The position numbers and the translations under genes are program-made. Of a DNA stretch of 64,000 nucleotides, positions 1-11,040 are shown piece after piece. Position 1 is the first letter of the stretch; every line of letters begins with the position of its first letter. The notes under the pieces are model-generated. The model had not been told where the DNA came from and did not search any database. It saw only the letters and a program-made list of their open reading frames with translations. This stretch comes from Bacteroidales bacterium (lineage in GTDB: Bacteria > Bacteroidota > Bacteroidia > Bacteroidales > VadinHA17): assembly GCA_016709865.1 (NCBI GenBank), contig JADJLX010000001.1, forward strand, positions 1 to 64,000, in the 5' to 3' direction.

Positions 1-519
1 AAGCGTATACTCATACTCCTGTAATTTTCCCGCTAAACCTTGCATCTCTATCATAAAGAGGACGAAGCATCCACCTCATAATCATATCTTGAAACGCCTG
101 GCCTGCTTAACAGCAAATTGTGCTGCCGGGGCTATATTTCGAAAAAAACTGTAAATGTTATAGAAAACTTTGCTTCTTCGGACGGTGTTAAAAGAATCTT
201 TAGCAGTAAGGCTAAATATATTTTATCCCTTCTGTCGCTCTATAAAGCTAATAAATTCAGTACCAATTTCAAAAGTGCTTTTTGTTGCTCTTAAGAGACC
301 TGCAATATTATCTTTTCTTCATCCTGGATTAAGTATTGGCAGGATAGTGGTACACCGATCTTGAGTGAATCAGAGTAAAGCGTTTCCCTCAAGAGTAACC
401 CCCTTTTAACTAAGCGTTAGAGAAGGGGCTTTGTTAACATCAATAAAGTAATCTTCGATTATCACGATGAGAAAAAATTGAACTCCCAAAACAAAGGGCA
501 ATGCAAAATTTTAACGGTT
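1..519. other. No confident gene; probable hairpin downstream of adhesin
   Basis: I cannot support an intact gene here. Minus-strand translation of about 1-170 gives short coding-like stretches in changing frames, perhaps the remnant of another gene, but I do not recognise it. At about 400-428 there is an inverted repeat, CCCCTT with AAGGGG and an inner CTAA/TTAG, which could end transcription of the minus-strand adhesin; it lacks a good T-tract, so this is tentative. The short plus-strand open frame at 170-364 has no recognisable features. Confidence 0.4.
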
Positions 520-3500
520 TCATTTTTTTATGATTTTGATATTTTTCTTAAATTTCTATGAACCCATTGATTTCCAGAATATAAATATCTGATTTCAGAA
601 AGAACTGAAATCAATTGCGACAACCTCGCTGTCAAAATAAGAGACTCGATTATCTTACCTGAAATATTGAAAATCTTAACGGTTTTTATTCTTTCGTTGC
701 TTGTAAGTGAAAGTATTTCCCATACCAGTTTAGGAATAACAGGAGAACGTAATTTCCTTTATTTTCTCAAATTACTTGACAGGATTAACGACTGTAATTA
801 TTTCATCTTCCAAAACTGAATCACTGCATCCTCCTGCTTTGATAGTTAATTCAACACTGAATTTTTTGGAATTAACACCTAGGGTGTTGTAATAGTGTAC
901 CGGGCTGTGTTCGGTTATAATATCGCCCTCAAAGTTCCAGGAATAACTACTGGCGTTAACGCTTGTATTGTAAGCTTAATTGCATAGCTTAGAGTAACAG
1001 TAGTTTATGTCCTGAGTGAAATCAACCTTAACAATATCGTGGAAATTTTCTGTTCAAGATAATGCTTAACAACCGTTTAGATCAGGCTCTTGACGTAAAC
1101 AGTATTACCAGTGGTAATGCTCGGCAAGTGTATTTTGTACCATCCATTAAATAAGCGTGCCCGGAATCAAACCATTTGTAGCTCATGGGTAAGCAGGTTA
1201 ACAACATTGTTAACGTAGAGACCTTCCACAATAGCTTGTTTTAAGATCTGTTGTTGGAAGGCTTATCAGATCAAACACTAATGCTGAGATTTGAATAAGA
1301 CTTTGTTACCACTTGTGACGGCTCTCCTGTACAAAGTGTTAACTTTTAATACATCGGGTCGCAAAGATATCCCTACTTCAGAGGCGATATCGGTCGAGGT
1401 AACACTGCAAGAGAGAAGACTGCCATTGTTAAGAGTACTATCGGCTCCTCCCGGCTGTCCCGGAAAGAAGGAGCAGGACAGTATTATAACAAATACACCA
1501 AGCTCACTAAGCTCCCGGCAAAATACTATCAAATAAAGTAATGAGTTAATATGTTTGTACAGCATTTCTCCCCAGAAATCCGTCAGTTACCTTCAAATTA
1601 AAGTATATTTTTGTACGAAAGTACCCCAGGTTGTAAATCTTCCCATCACCTAAATTACTATCTTCGATCGATGTGGCCTACAGGGAGGCACCACTGGTAA
1701 GTGAAAGTACCGGTTCCTCAGTTGGGAAGCGTTCCTGTTAAAGCAGAAGGCGATTAACATAAGTTATTGACTGATCGTTTCCGACTTCCCTCCACAAGCT
1801 CATCATTAACAGTGATTTTAACGCTGTTCGTGTAACCAGTGCCACAGGCACTAGTTTACCTTTCAGGAAGAATTTTGAAACTGTAAGAACTCCGGCATCG
1901 TAATAGTCATTTGTTGATCCTGTTATGTCGGTCCAACTTGCATTATTATCTGATATTTGCCATAGGTTTTGTATAAGATTGGCCAGTAGGCAAAACTGTA
2001 GTTGTAATCGGAGCTGCAGCAAAGTTTTACAAACTGACTGATCGCTTCCAATTGTTCCTGGATCGAAAGCGGGGTTAACTGTAATGGTAATAATATTAGT
2101 GTAAATTGTCCCATTACCTGCAGTCACCATCTTCTTGCGGAAGTACATAGTATTATTTAAGACACCACTTTGGTAGGTGTCTGAAGTAGCTAATACTTAT
2201 ATCGCTCCATTCTACTGCATCTTCTGATTTCATCCAATTTTGACTATTTACAACTACACCAGCAGAGGGACCAGTAATAGTGGTAAGAAGTGCCGGAGCT
2301 GCTGCGTAACAAATAGCTTGATCCATGCCTATTGTACCAACCAAAACCTCTGTGGTAACGGTTATTGTTATCGTGTTGGTTGCTAAAGTACCACACATTC
2401 CGCTTGTGGTCAACCTCTTGAAATAAGTCGTTTGTGAAGTGGCTGGTGGTTGATAAAAAAGCTTCTGTTTCACCAGTTATATTGGTCAGGCTAAGTTATC
2501 AATGGATTTTTGCCATTGATAAGTAAATGATCTGGTTCCTCCGGTAGCAATCGTTGAAACATCAAGTTTCTGAGGTATTGTGTTAAATAGAATAGTTTGA
2601 TCAGTCCCAATAGTCCCAGGAATAAAAATGGGGTTAACATTAATAGTTATTATGTTCGTTTCTTTTACACCGCAAAGATCTGTTACAACCTTTTTGAAAT
2701 AGGTTTTAACAGTTAATGTGGTTGGTTCATAATAGCTATCTGTTGCCCCTGTAACTACCGTCCAGCTCGATGAATTAAGCGAAGATTTCCATTGGTTTGT
2801 ATATGAACCGTTTCCTCCGGATGGAAGACTAATTGAATTTAAGGATGCCGGGATATCGTTATTACAAACCGTCTGATCTGCCCCGATCACTCCGGGGATG
2901 AAATTATCATTAACTGTAATAGTAACGATATTTGTGTAATCATCAATTGATGCAGACGTTACTCTTTTGCGGAAATAAGTTGTTTTTATTAGTACACCTG
3001 GTTGGTAAGTATCGCTGTTAGCCGCTGTTTTATTTGTCCAGTTTGTACCATCCTCAGTTTTGCCATTGATACAAGTAAGTACCGTTTCCACCAGATGGAA
3101 TAACACTGGTAGTTAATTGGGCTGGTGTGGTATTGTAACAAATTGTTTGATTTGCTACTATGCTCCCGGGAACAAGTAATGAATTAACATTGATTGTTAA
3201 TACATTGGTTTCAATCGTCCCGCAAGATCCATCAGTGGTCAGTCGCTTAAAATATTTTTAACTGTCAGGGCTGGCGGCTGAAAGCTTTCAGACGTTGCGC
3301 CGGTTACGTTTGACCATGTTGAATTATCAATGGAATTTTGCCATTGATATGCAAAAGATCCTACTCCTCCCGTAGCGGTCTTAACGGAAACCAGTTCTGC
3401 TGGCACGGCTCCATAATTCACGGTTTGTGAAGAACCAATTACTCCTGGTAAAAACTGGCTATGAACTGTTATAGTAATTTGATTACTGTTTACAGTTCCA

Positions 3501-6500
3501 CATGTTCCGCTTGTTTCCTTTCTTCTGAAATAAGAAGTCGATGTTAAGGCTCCTGATGTATACGTTTCTGAATTTGCAGTAGGGATATCGGTCCATGAGG
3601 AAGCAATCAGTTTTTGCCATTGATAAGTATATGCACCCGTTCCTCCGGCGGGGTAAGTGTTTGTTAGAAATATTCCCGGAGAGGTCCCGTAACAAATTGT
3701 TTGATCTGATTTTTACCGATCCCCCAACAAGGGGACTATTTACAATTATTTGCACGGAATTAGATTGAACTGTTCCACAGCTGCCACTTGTTTCAGATCT
3801 TCTGAAGTAAAGCGAAGATGTCATTACTCCTGGAGAATATGTTTCAGATGTTGCGCCAGAGATATTGTTCCACGTTGAATTATTAACTGAGTTCTGCCAT
3901 TGATAAGTAAACGATCCTGTTCCTCCTGTAGGTAAAGAACTTGTTACAAGTAATGCCGGGGCAGTGTTATAACATATTGTCTGGCTGTTGCTGATTGAAC
4001 CAGCAATCAGATCCGGCCTAACGGTTACAACAACTGTATTTGTATAGCCGGAGCCGCAGGGATTAATAACTTTTCTTCTGTAATAAGTTGTCGAAGTAAG
4101 GCTAACCGGTTGGTATGATTCGTTTGCAGCTCCACTTATTGGCGACCAAACAGAATTATTCGGAGAAGACTCCCAGAGCCAGGTAAAAGTTCCTGTTCCA
4201 CCCGTTGGTGCAACATCTGTTGTCAGCAATGCGGGGACATGATTATAACAGATTGTTTGACCGGCCCCGATTGTTCCTACATAAACATCCGGTCTTATAT
4301 TGATCGTAACTGTGTTTGTGTAACCACTTCCGCAAAGATCTGTTACAGTTTTACGATAATAAGTTTTGTGGTCAACACTGGTGGCTGGTAGGATGTGCCA
4401 CTGGCCCCGCTTATATTATTCCAGTTAGAATTATCAATCGAACTCTCCCAGGTATAGGTAAATGAATTACTCCCTCCTGAAGCAGCCAGGGTAGTAGTTA
4501 AAAGACTTGGAGAAGAACTATAGCAAATTGTTTGATCAGCTCCAATAGTCCCAATAGTAACAGCGGATCTGACAGAAATTTGAATAGTGTTTGTATAACC
4601 CGCTCCGCAGGAAGCATCTTTTACATGCCTTCGATAATAAGTTGATAGATTTAAACTACCTGGCTGATATGTTTCGCTTGTAGCTCCGGAAATAACATTA
4701 AAATCAGTACCATTCAAAGAATTCTCCCAGGTGTAAGTATATGTTCCCTGACCCCCCGATGGGCTTGTACTTGTTAGCAGAGCCGGTGTTGTATTTATAC
4801 AAATAGTTTGAGCTGATCCAATGGAGCCAACAGAGAAAACAGGCTTAACAGTAATTGTTATAGTATTATTGTAACCATTACCACAACTAGCATCAGTTAC
4901 TTTCCTGCGGTAATATTTGGTTGCTGTTAATGCTCCGGGCTGATAAGTGGCTTCTGTAGCACCTGTTATAATACTCCAATCGATATTATTAAGAGAGCTT
5001 TCCCATACATAAGTATAAGTTCCTTGTCCTCCTGATGGCGCTGTAGCGTTTTCAAGTAGTGTTGGCGTGACGCCATTACAGATCGTCTGACTACTGCCAA
5101 CCGTTCCTATAGAGAAAGCGGGTCTTATTGTAACTGTTACAGTGTTTGTAAACTTATAACTACAATTAGCGTCTATTACTTTTTTGCGAAAATAGGTAGT
5201 TTGAGTTAAGGCAGTGGACTGGTAAGAAACAAGGGTTGCTCCGGGTATGGCATTAAATGTAGAATTGTCCAGCGAACTTTCCCAGGCATAAGTAAAAGAA
5301 TTTGATGCTCCTGAAGGATTGGAAAGAGTTGCTATAATTGCCGGTATTTCATTATAACAAATAGTCTGGTTACTACCAATACTGCCAGTTGACAGATCCG
5401 TCCGGACATCAATTGTAATCGTATTAGTATAAACCGTGTTGCATGAGTTTATAATTGCCTTGCGATAATATGTTTTAGAAGTAAGGGCCGGTGGCTGGTA
5501 ATTCTGACTCGTGGAAGATCCAGAAGCAGCAGTCCAGTTTGAGTTATCCGGCGAAGCGTACCACTGGTAAGTGTTTGAACCAATGCCTCCTGTTTCAATA
5601 GCAGTAACCGTAAGAATGCTTGGGATAGCATTATAGCACAAAGTCTGGTCTGATCCAATTGTTCCCGCTGCCAAATCATTATAGCCGTGTATCTGAATCG
5701 AATTTGTATATAACTCGCCACAACTGGCATCAATAGTTTTTCTTTTAAAATAAGTATAACCAAGAGCGAAAGATGGTTGGTATGTTTTCCCAGTCGCTCC
5801 TGAAATTGAGTTCCAGTTCGTATTATCTGTAGAACTATACCATTGATAACTATAATTAGGATAAGAGCTTCCTCCCGTTGGTGCTGTCGTTTCTGTTATT
5901 GTTGCCGGTGAAATATTATAACAAACATCCTGATTGCTTCCAATTGCTCGGTGGTTAGAGCAGCGTAAACATATTTTATTACTTCATTACTTGGAGGACT
6001 TACACAACCCAATTCTGTAGTTGTCAAAAATCTTCTATATGATGTTGTCTGATTAATATAAGTTGGTTGGTAAGATGCTGAATTAGCTCTGATATAGAAT
6101 TCCAACTACCAGCGCCTGTTTTGCTTTGCCAATTAATTGTATAGGCAGAATTAGAAGATAAAGAAATATCGACTATATTTTGTGGTGTTCCTCCAACATT
6201 ACAAATAACCTCGTTTGAGCCTATAGAATTACTGTATGTTCCTACGACTTTCAGGTCGAATCCGATCGTATAGCTGTTACCAGAACAATAATCCTGAGAA
6301 AGGTACGAAAAGCTCCAATTACCAACTACATTAAAAAACCCGGCTGGAAACACATAAGTAAAATTCCAAGAACCTTCTGCTGAAAGATTCGCAGGATCTA
6401 TTACTAAAGCAACAGATCCATCAGGTCTTTTTACAGTAATAGGGTTGGCCCACCAATACTCGTCACACCATCCATACTGATCACACTCGTAGAGCCAATT

Positions 6501-6661
6501 GTTTGATCCATATAAAGTGGTAGTACTTGCAGAGTTTACACATAGAGAAGGAATATCTTCCACGCTTTGACTGGTTGAAGTACACGACTGACCAAAAGAA
6601 TAATTGGTTGACAGTAAAACAATTATTAAAGTAGAATAAAAAAGGAGTAGTAATTTTTCAT
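520..6661 (-). pseudogene. Giant T9SS-exported Ig-like repeat adhesin, multiply frameshifted
   Basis: Reads from ATG at 6661 as a signal peptide (MKNYYSF..., hydrophobic core, ending near SFGQ) once one base is restored in a six-A run at 6638-6643. It continues as about 16 recognisable copies of a ~93-residue Ig-like repeat (GTIGSDQTICYN start, TYQWQSS.DNSTW core, TYYRRKVT, TNTITITV end), spaced about 278 bp between 2.0 and 6.2 kb. A PKD-like domain follows (781-960, SYSWNFEG) and then a T9SS type A sorting domain (about 520-760, KTVKIFNISGKI). T9SS is the Bacteroidota system that carries such proteins to the cell surface. Many frameshifts break the frame, densest at the 3' end; the longest intact piece is 4343-5674. 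The start lies 3 nt after the traO stop, so the gene looks like the last member of the tra operon. It is either decayed or poorly assembled. Confidence 0.8.
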
Positions 6662-6664
6662 AGC

Positions 6665-7169
6665 CTAGAAGTTATAGTTCATTCCAATTTTTATAATGAA
6701 ACTGGCATTACCAACCTTGCTAAGCTGAAAGAATCGCTGGTCAAGATCCAGGTTAAGCATTATCTTGCCAGAGATGAAATATTCAGCGCAAAGCCCTATG
6801 TTCTCTCAGACAAAAAACTGGCTTTTCTTTTCGTCCAAGATTGAATTACTTATGAATTCCACTCCCGTTAGAAAACCCCTTTTACATTGAAAATAACTTA
6901 TCCCCTGGATTATAGAAAGTATAGATCAGCTCCGGGTTTGCATATACAATTGAGGCGTTGCTTAAATCAAAGCTTACTCTTTCAAAGTCAAGGCTTCCAC
7001 GATAAGCAAGATTACCACTTTTATAAAAGGTAATTCTTGAAGAGACGTTAAAACCGTTTTTAACATAAGCATAATTAATTCCCAATGCCTTACTTCCTTC
7101 AACATGTATCAACTGTGCGCCTGCTGAAACCGAAATAATTAAAAATGCAAGTATTAGTCTAATTTTCAT
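6665..7169 (-). pseudogene. traO: TraO-like conjugative transposon protein, disrupted
   Basis: Small exported protein typical of the end of Bacteroidetes tra operons. The start at 7169 (MKIRLILAFLIISVSAGAQ) gives a clear signal peptide and overlaps the end of traN; an upstream start at 7190 is less likely. The body has a beta-rich, porin-like look with alternating aromatics (FYKSGNLAYRGSLDFERVSF) and ends in MNYNF, a terminal aromatic typical of outer-membrane beta-barrels. The frame is lost near 6890 in a T-run, resumes as GFLTGVEFISNSILDEK, and is then hit by an in-frame TGA at 6806-6808. With both restored it is about 168 residues and ends at TAG 6665-6667. The name rests on position and general look. 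Confidence 0.6.
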
Positions 7170-8018
7170 TTGCAGAGAGTTTTTGTTCAAATACTTTCAC
7201 TTTTAACATTTTATCTCCTGATATCTCTATAATCGGGTTGCGGGTCCCCTTGAGTTCCCTGAGCTGGATAACCAAAGAGCCGTCCTTGCCTCCGGTAAAA
7301 CGCTCTGTTACATAACCCAGCTCTTGTTTTTGGTATGCAGTAACAACCTTCACAGGGGATTCAAATTCGATTTTAATTCTCTGCTCGATCTTGGCCTCGT
7401 TTTTTTTCATCCCTTTTCGCTTTCCCTCCACAACCTTGAAGTATATTCCGTCAATGTTATAATCGCTGCCGGTATTGTTAATTATAATGATCTTGAAGTA
7501 TGTGAAATTGTCATCATTTTTTATGTTGGCAACCTGAAAGGTCAAACCATTCTCTACCTTGCCGATCGAGCTATATTCTGTCTTATCAGAGAGTACACTG
7601 TTAAGGCGTTCTTTCATCTTTGAGTTAATGCTTTCAAGGGTGGCGACCTCTTGCAGCTTCTTCTGGTCAATCTTTCTAATTTCCTCACTGGTGAAGTCAT
7701 AGAAAATCTTAGTGCTGTCGCCATACTTCAACCGGCCATACCAGATCTTTTCATTATCCAGCTTAACGGTTATTGATGTTTCCGGGGAAAGAGGATCATT
7801 GCCCCGGATTACACAATTCTTGCCATTTTGAAAATATCATAATACTTATTTTTATTCTCCCCAATTGCTGGATTGTTGCCGACAACAATAAAAACAATAC
7901 TATCAGTGAAATTGAGAGTTGCGGTATAGTCTTTATTTACCTCAATTACTCCCATATTTTGAGCAGTCATGGGACCTGCCAAAAAGGCAAGCAATACTGT
8001 TAAGAGAATATTTCTCAT
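7159..8018 (-). pseudogene. traN: TraN-like (VirB9-type) conjugation protein, frameshifted
   Basis: Starts at 8018 with a signal peptide (MRNILLTVLLAFLAGPMTAQ). The first 69 codons then run into a stop. Shifting frame at about 7815-7828 restores KNCVIRGNDPLSPETSITV and continues without a stop to 7159 (FEQKLSANEN). The fault is explained by one missing A (GCA-AAG read as GCA-AG). Bacteroidetes TraN (DUF4138) is the VirB9-like periplasmic/outer-membrane part of the mating channel; the order after traM and before traO fits. The restored length of about 286 residues suits the family. The coding sequence is otherwise conserved-looking, so a sequencing error or very recent mutation is as likely as decay. 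Confidence 0.7.
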
Positions 8019-8019
8019 G

Positions 8020-8957
8020 TTACTCTTTTTTAATAAAAACTTTGTAGCCTTTATATAGGCTTACGATTGGTTCCTTTTTTCTTGTCATGGCCCTTATTGT
8101 ATTATCCACAGCATTGGCGGCAATTCCTACTCCGGTACCTGCAGCAATACCAGATGAAATAGCAGAAGAAGTTTCATTAGTGGTTTGACTGGCACCTTCC
8201 CTAACCGATTCATTAAGGTTTCCTTCATAAGGAAGCCCCCGGGAATATTTTTCATCGAAAACAATTAAACTATTTACCGAGGAAACCAAGCCATCAGTAT
8301 TCATTATCTGGTAAATATTTATATCGAAAACATTTCCAGATTCTGAAGCTTTCCCATAAAGGATGGCGTTTTTCTTAAAACCTTTCCGTCTATCGAGAGA
8401 TCCTCAAGAAGGAAAAAAACAACCGATGATTGGTTTTTTATTTTGGTGTCTTCTTCCAGCATTGCAGCAGTAAACCCGTCGTTTTTAGCCTGCGAACCAT
8501 GTGCGGATTTTTTTCCTGAGGATCTTTCAGAAACAATTATTCCAAAACCTCCGGTATCTTCTTCTTTCTTCTGAGGAGCTACGCTTCTTGTTTCTGCCAG
8601 TATTTTTTCTTTTACTTTTATGGGTTCTTGTTTCTGAGGTACCGGCATTCTTACCTGGTCCTCGGTATTGGACTTCATTTCAACATCTTTGCGGGGTTCT
8701 GACTGGTAAGTTTTAAAATCAGCAGTTTTTGATAGATCCTGTTTTACTTCCGGCTCCTGGTAAGAGTTGGCCTTTTTTAGCCGGTTATTATATTCCTCCT
8801 TTGCCAGGTCTTTCTCCACCAGATCAGGAACGGTAAAATCAGCAGCTGCAGATCCGGCCGAAGGGTCTTTTTTAGAATAAACACTAACCCCATAAATAAC
8901 CATTATCAGAATAACTACGCCAATAGCACCAAAAAATATTAACTTCTCCTTATTCAT
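8020..8957 (-). pseudogene. traM: TraM-like (VirB10-type) conjugation protein, frameshifted
   Basis: The N-terminal part (8957 to 8319) has one membrane helix (about residues 8-26, FFGAIGVVILIMVIYGVSVY) followed by a long low-complexity periplasmic linker rich in K, E, P and Q, as in VirB10/TraM proteins. A frame change at about 8366-8379 restores VLKKNAILYGKASESGNVFD, the start of the conserved C-terminal TraM domain. That domain continues in the 8304-8020 frame with a Gly/Ala-rich stretch (SSAISSGIAAGTGVGIAA) and ends VFIKKE. One missing A (TTA-AAG read as TTA-AG) explains the break. The restored protein is about 312 residues. It would bridge the inner and outer membrane parts of the mating apparatus. 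Confidence 0.75.
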
Positions 8958-8959
8958 AG

Positions 8960-9574
8960 TTATTTTATTTCAATGCGGTTATTCTCTGCAAACCTTGTGA
9001 TCAGTAGTCCATGAGGGTTTAGAGGATAGTTCCGGCTAACAAATATTATTAACCCGGTTGTTTCAAACGAATATCTAACTGTTTGGTCATCCTGTGTGAT
9101 GGACAGACCCGCCTTAACCCGGAAAGAATAAGGCTCGTTATTTCCTAAGATCTCTATATTCTCAGAGAGTATTTCAATAGTTTGTTTTATTCCATAACTT
9201 GAAACCTTTGTATACCAGCCATCATTCTTGCGTTTTATATAAAGCTGCTCTATTGAATTATCGCCAAACCACAAAGCTTTTTCAAGGCTCTTCTCAACAT
9301 TAAAAGCATCATATTGATAGAAATAAGTATGAAACTTTTCAAGGTGGTCTTTGATCTCAACCTTAATGTTTTCATCCCTTTGCATCCACTTCATGGGTAT
9401 CACTTCGCCATTAGAATCAAGAACCAACACAGTATTTAACTGCTTGGTGTAAAGGTTATTAATGGAAAATGCGAATATTGCCGATGAACAAACAAATGAA
9501 ATCAATAGACCCCATACGACCAGTCGATTGATAATTAGGGTTTTATAGATATCTATTTTAGGTTTGTCCATCAT
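8960..9574 (-). CDS. traK: TraK-like (VirB8-type) conjugation protein
   Basis: 204 residues, intact. A short cytoplasmic N-terminus is followed by one membrane helix (about residues 14-36, LIINRLVVWGLLISFVCSSAIFA region) and a periplasmic domain with the TraK/VirB8-like pattern, including KALWFGDNSIEQLY at mid-protein and beta strands such as YSFRVKAGLSITQDDQTVRY. VirB8-type proteins nucleate assembly of the type IV secretion channel at the inner membrane. It lies 1 nt from traJ upstream and 2 nt from traM downstream, so it is translated as part of a tight operon. TraL, usually encoded between traK and traM, is not seen here. Confidence 0.78.
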   Translation of the reverse strand: MMDKPKIDIYKTLIINRLVVWGLLISFVCSSAIFAFSINNLYTKQLNTVLVLDSNGEVIPMKWMQRDENIKVEIKDHLEKFHTYFYQYDAFNVEKSLEKALWFGDNSIEQLYIKRKNDGWYTKVSSYGIKQTIEILSENIEILGNNEPYSFRVKAGLSITQDDQTVRYSFETTGLIIFVSRNYPLNPHGLLITRFAENNRIEIK

Positions 9575-9575
9575 G

Positions 9576-10409
9576 CTACTTGATTAATTCTTTCAAAAAG
9601 GGCATTGACATTTTAAAAAGCTTGATTTTGATTACAATAACCAGGATAAGAGCCAAAATAACCATCAGCCCTCCTGAGATAGCCATACTGGATGGATCTA
9701 CAGGAGGCACTGGCATAATAACAGTCATTATATCAAACAGGGTATTTGCAAAAACAACCACGAAAGCATATGGAATTATGACCAGGTAGTAACGGGCATA
9801 CATCTTGAAAACATTGTATATATAATCTTTAGTTTTATCGAAAATTGAAAGGGCTATCATCAATGGAATAAAGATTTTGATAAGCCCCATAAAAAAATAA
9901 CGCTCCGCCAGAAAAACAGGGTAGATTAAAAAGTCAAGGATTTTTAATAAGAACTGCGTTATGTGGGTGTAGGCTCCACCTGTCCAGCTGGAAGGATTCA
10001 TCATATTTACGACCTCTCCAATCTTTCTTAAAACACCATCTATTGCAGATTCGTTAGCCGGTGGCGGAGTAACAGGGAAGGAAGAAACAGTAAATAAATC
10101 CGGTTTGCTATTAAAACCCCTTAATGCCTCCGATTCGATCATTGCACATGCTGAATCAAATACATCTAAAATCTGAGTACTTAATCCGACCAGCAAAAGA
10201 AGCCCAAGCATTCTAAGCAGGGTATAGGGAGAAAATCCTTCATCTCCCTCGCTAAAGACTTTCCCTGATTTTGAAAAGCTTCTGAAGAAGCTCTTCCAAA
10301 GCGAGAGAGCCAATATTAAGGCTCCTATAGATTTTGAAACTATGACCAGGTAACCAAGATCACCTGCAAACATTGCTTTATAGACTTTATCCAGATACTC
10401 TAGTCCCAT
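9576..10409 (-). CDS. traJ: TraJ-like (VirB6-type) polytopic conjugation protein
   Basis: 277 residues with about six hydrophobic segments, for example SIGALILALSLW near residue 30, LLRMLGLLLLVGLSTQIL near 70, the stretch after 150 (FLLKILDFLIYPVFLAERYF), a segment near 200 (YYLVIIPYAFVVVFANTLF) and a final pair including GLMVILALILVIVIKI. This polytopic layout and the place between the VirB5-like and VirB8-like genes identify a TraJ/VirB6-type inner-membrane channel component. The gene is intact and starts 7 nt downstream of the preceding stop. It is a little shorter than many Bacteroides TraJ proteins, which run past 300 residues. Confidence 0.72.
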   Translation of the reverse strand: MGLEYLDKVYKAMFAGDLGYLVIVSKSIGALILALSLWKSFFRSFSKSGKVFSEGDEGFSPYTLLRMLGLLLLVGLSTQILDVFDSACAMIESEALRGFNSKPDLFTVSSFPVTPPPANESAIDGVLRKIGEVVNMMNPSSWTGGAYTHITQFLLKILDFLIYPVFLAERYFFMGLIKIFIPLMIALSIFDKTKDYIYNVFKMYARYYLVIIPYAFVVVFANTLFDIMTVIMPVPPVDPSSMAISGGLMVILALILVIVIKIKLFKMSMPFLKELIK

Positions 10410-10416
10410 ATATAAA

Positions 10417-11040
10417 TTACTTAAAAATGCTATTAATATAATTTAGCGTTCTAAGTTGCATCCGCTGATTATCAAGTATTTCAACTTCGATTATTGCTGA
10501 ATTTATGACTCCAAGATTTTCTCTAAGTTCTTTAATGGCCTGGTTCATGTTAAGTAACCTTTCACCATCGGACATTTCAGAAAAATTATCAGTAAGCACC
10601 ACTGTAAGCGTAGTAATAGCATAGCTTGTTTGGCTCAACAGCCCCATCATAGATTCGCTTATCATGTGATATTCAGAGGGTTTAAAACAATTATGATCAC
10701 TAATTGTTTTCAAAGAATTAAGGACCCTTGTATAAGATTCACTAACCTGAACAATAGCCAGTTCAAGATTATGATAATTTGCAACCTTGCGATTAATCTT
10801 TCTAAGTTTCTCTGTTGCATCTCTTATTGCCTGTAAGCTTTCTTTTTGTGTATTCACTTGTTCGGTAAGGGTGGTAATTTGCCTAATACGATCGGCTTTT
10901 TCCAGACTCTCTTTTGCTGCATCTTCGGCCTGCCAAGTAGGGTTCTTTACAACCATGGTTAAACCAGCTGGAATTTGACCAAAGATTTCGTAATTCAGAA
11001 TAAGCAGTAAAAACACATATAAAGTTCTCATTTTAAGCAT
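10417..11040 (-). CDS. TraI-like (VirB5-type, DUF4141-like) exported conjugation protein
   Basis: 207 residues. A signal peptide is present (MLKMRTLYVFLLLILNYEIFGQ) with likely cleavage after FG. The mature part is almost wholly helical and predicted to coil, with TLTEQVNTQKESLQAI and KLRKINRKVANYHNL. Bacteroidetes tra operons carry a periplasmic helical protein of this kind (TraI, DUF4141; VirB5-like minor pilus component) between traG and traJ. The gene overlaps the end of traG by 8 nt. The first codon could also be the second Met (MRTLYVF), which leaves a slightly shorter signal peptide. Family assignment rests on order and architecture rather than a diagnostic motif. Confidence 0.6.
   Translation of the reverse strand: MLKMRTLYVFLLLILNYEIFGQIPAGLTMVVKNPTWQAEDAAKESLEKADRIRQITTLTEQVNTQKESLQAIRDATEKLRKINRKVANYHNLELAIVQVSESYTRVLNSLKTISDHNCFKPSEYHMISESMMGLLSQTSYAITTLTVVLTDNFSEMSDGERLLNMNQAIKELRENLGVINSAIIEVEILDNQRMQLRTLNYINSIFK

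Noticed and set aside
1278..1565. Short plus- and minus-strand open frames at 1.3-1.5 kb as separate genes
   Set aside because: They overlap the frameshifted adhesin region and read as parts of it or of its complement.
520..6600. Regular ~278-bp repeats as a possible CRISPR array
   Set aside because: The units are far too long, vary along their whole length and encode a repeated protein domain in the minus strand.
7815..8379. Programmed frameshifting in traM and traN
   Set aside because: The sites lack a canonical slippery heptamer and a downstream structure, and similar breaks occur through the adhesin; mutation or sequence error is simpler.
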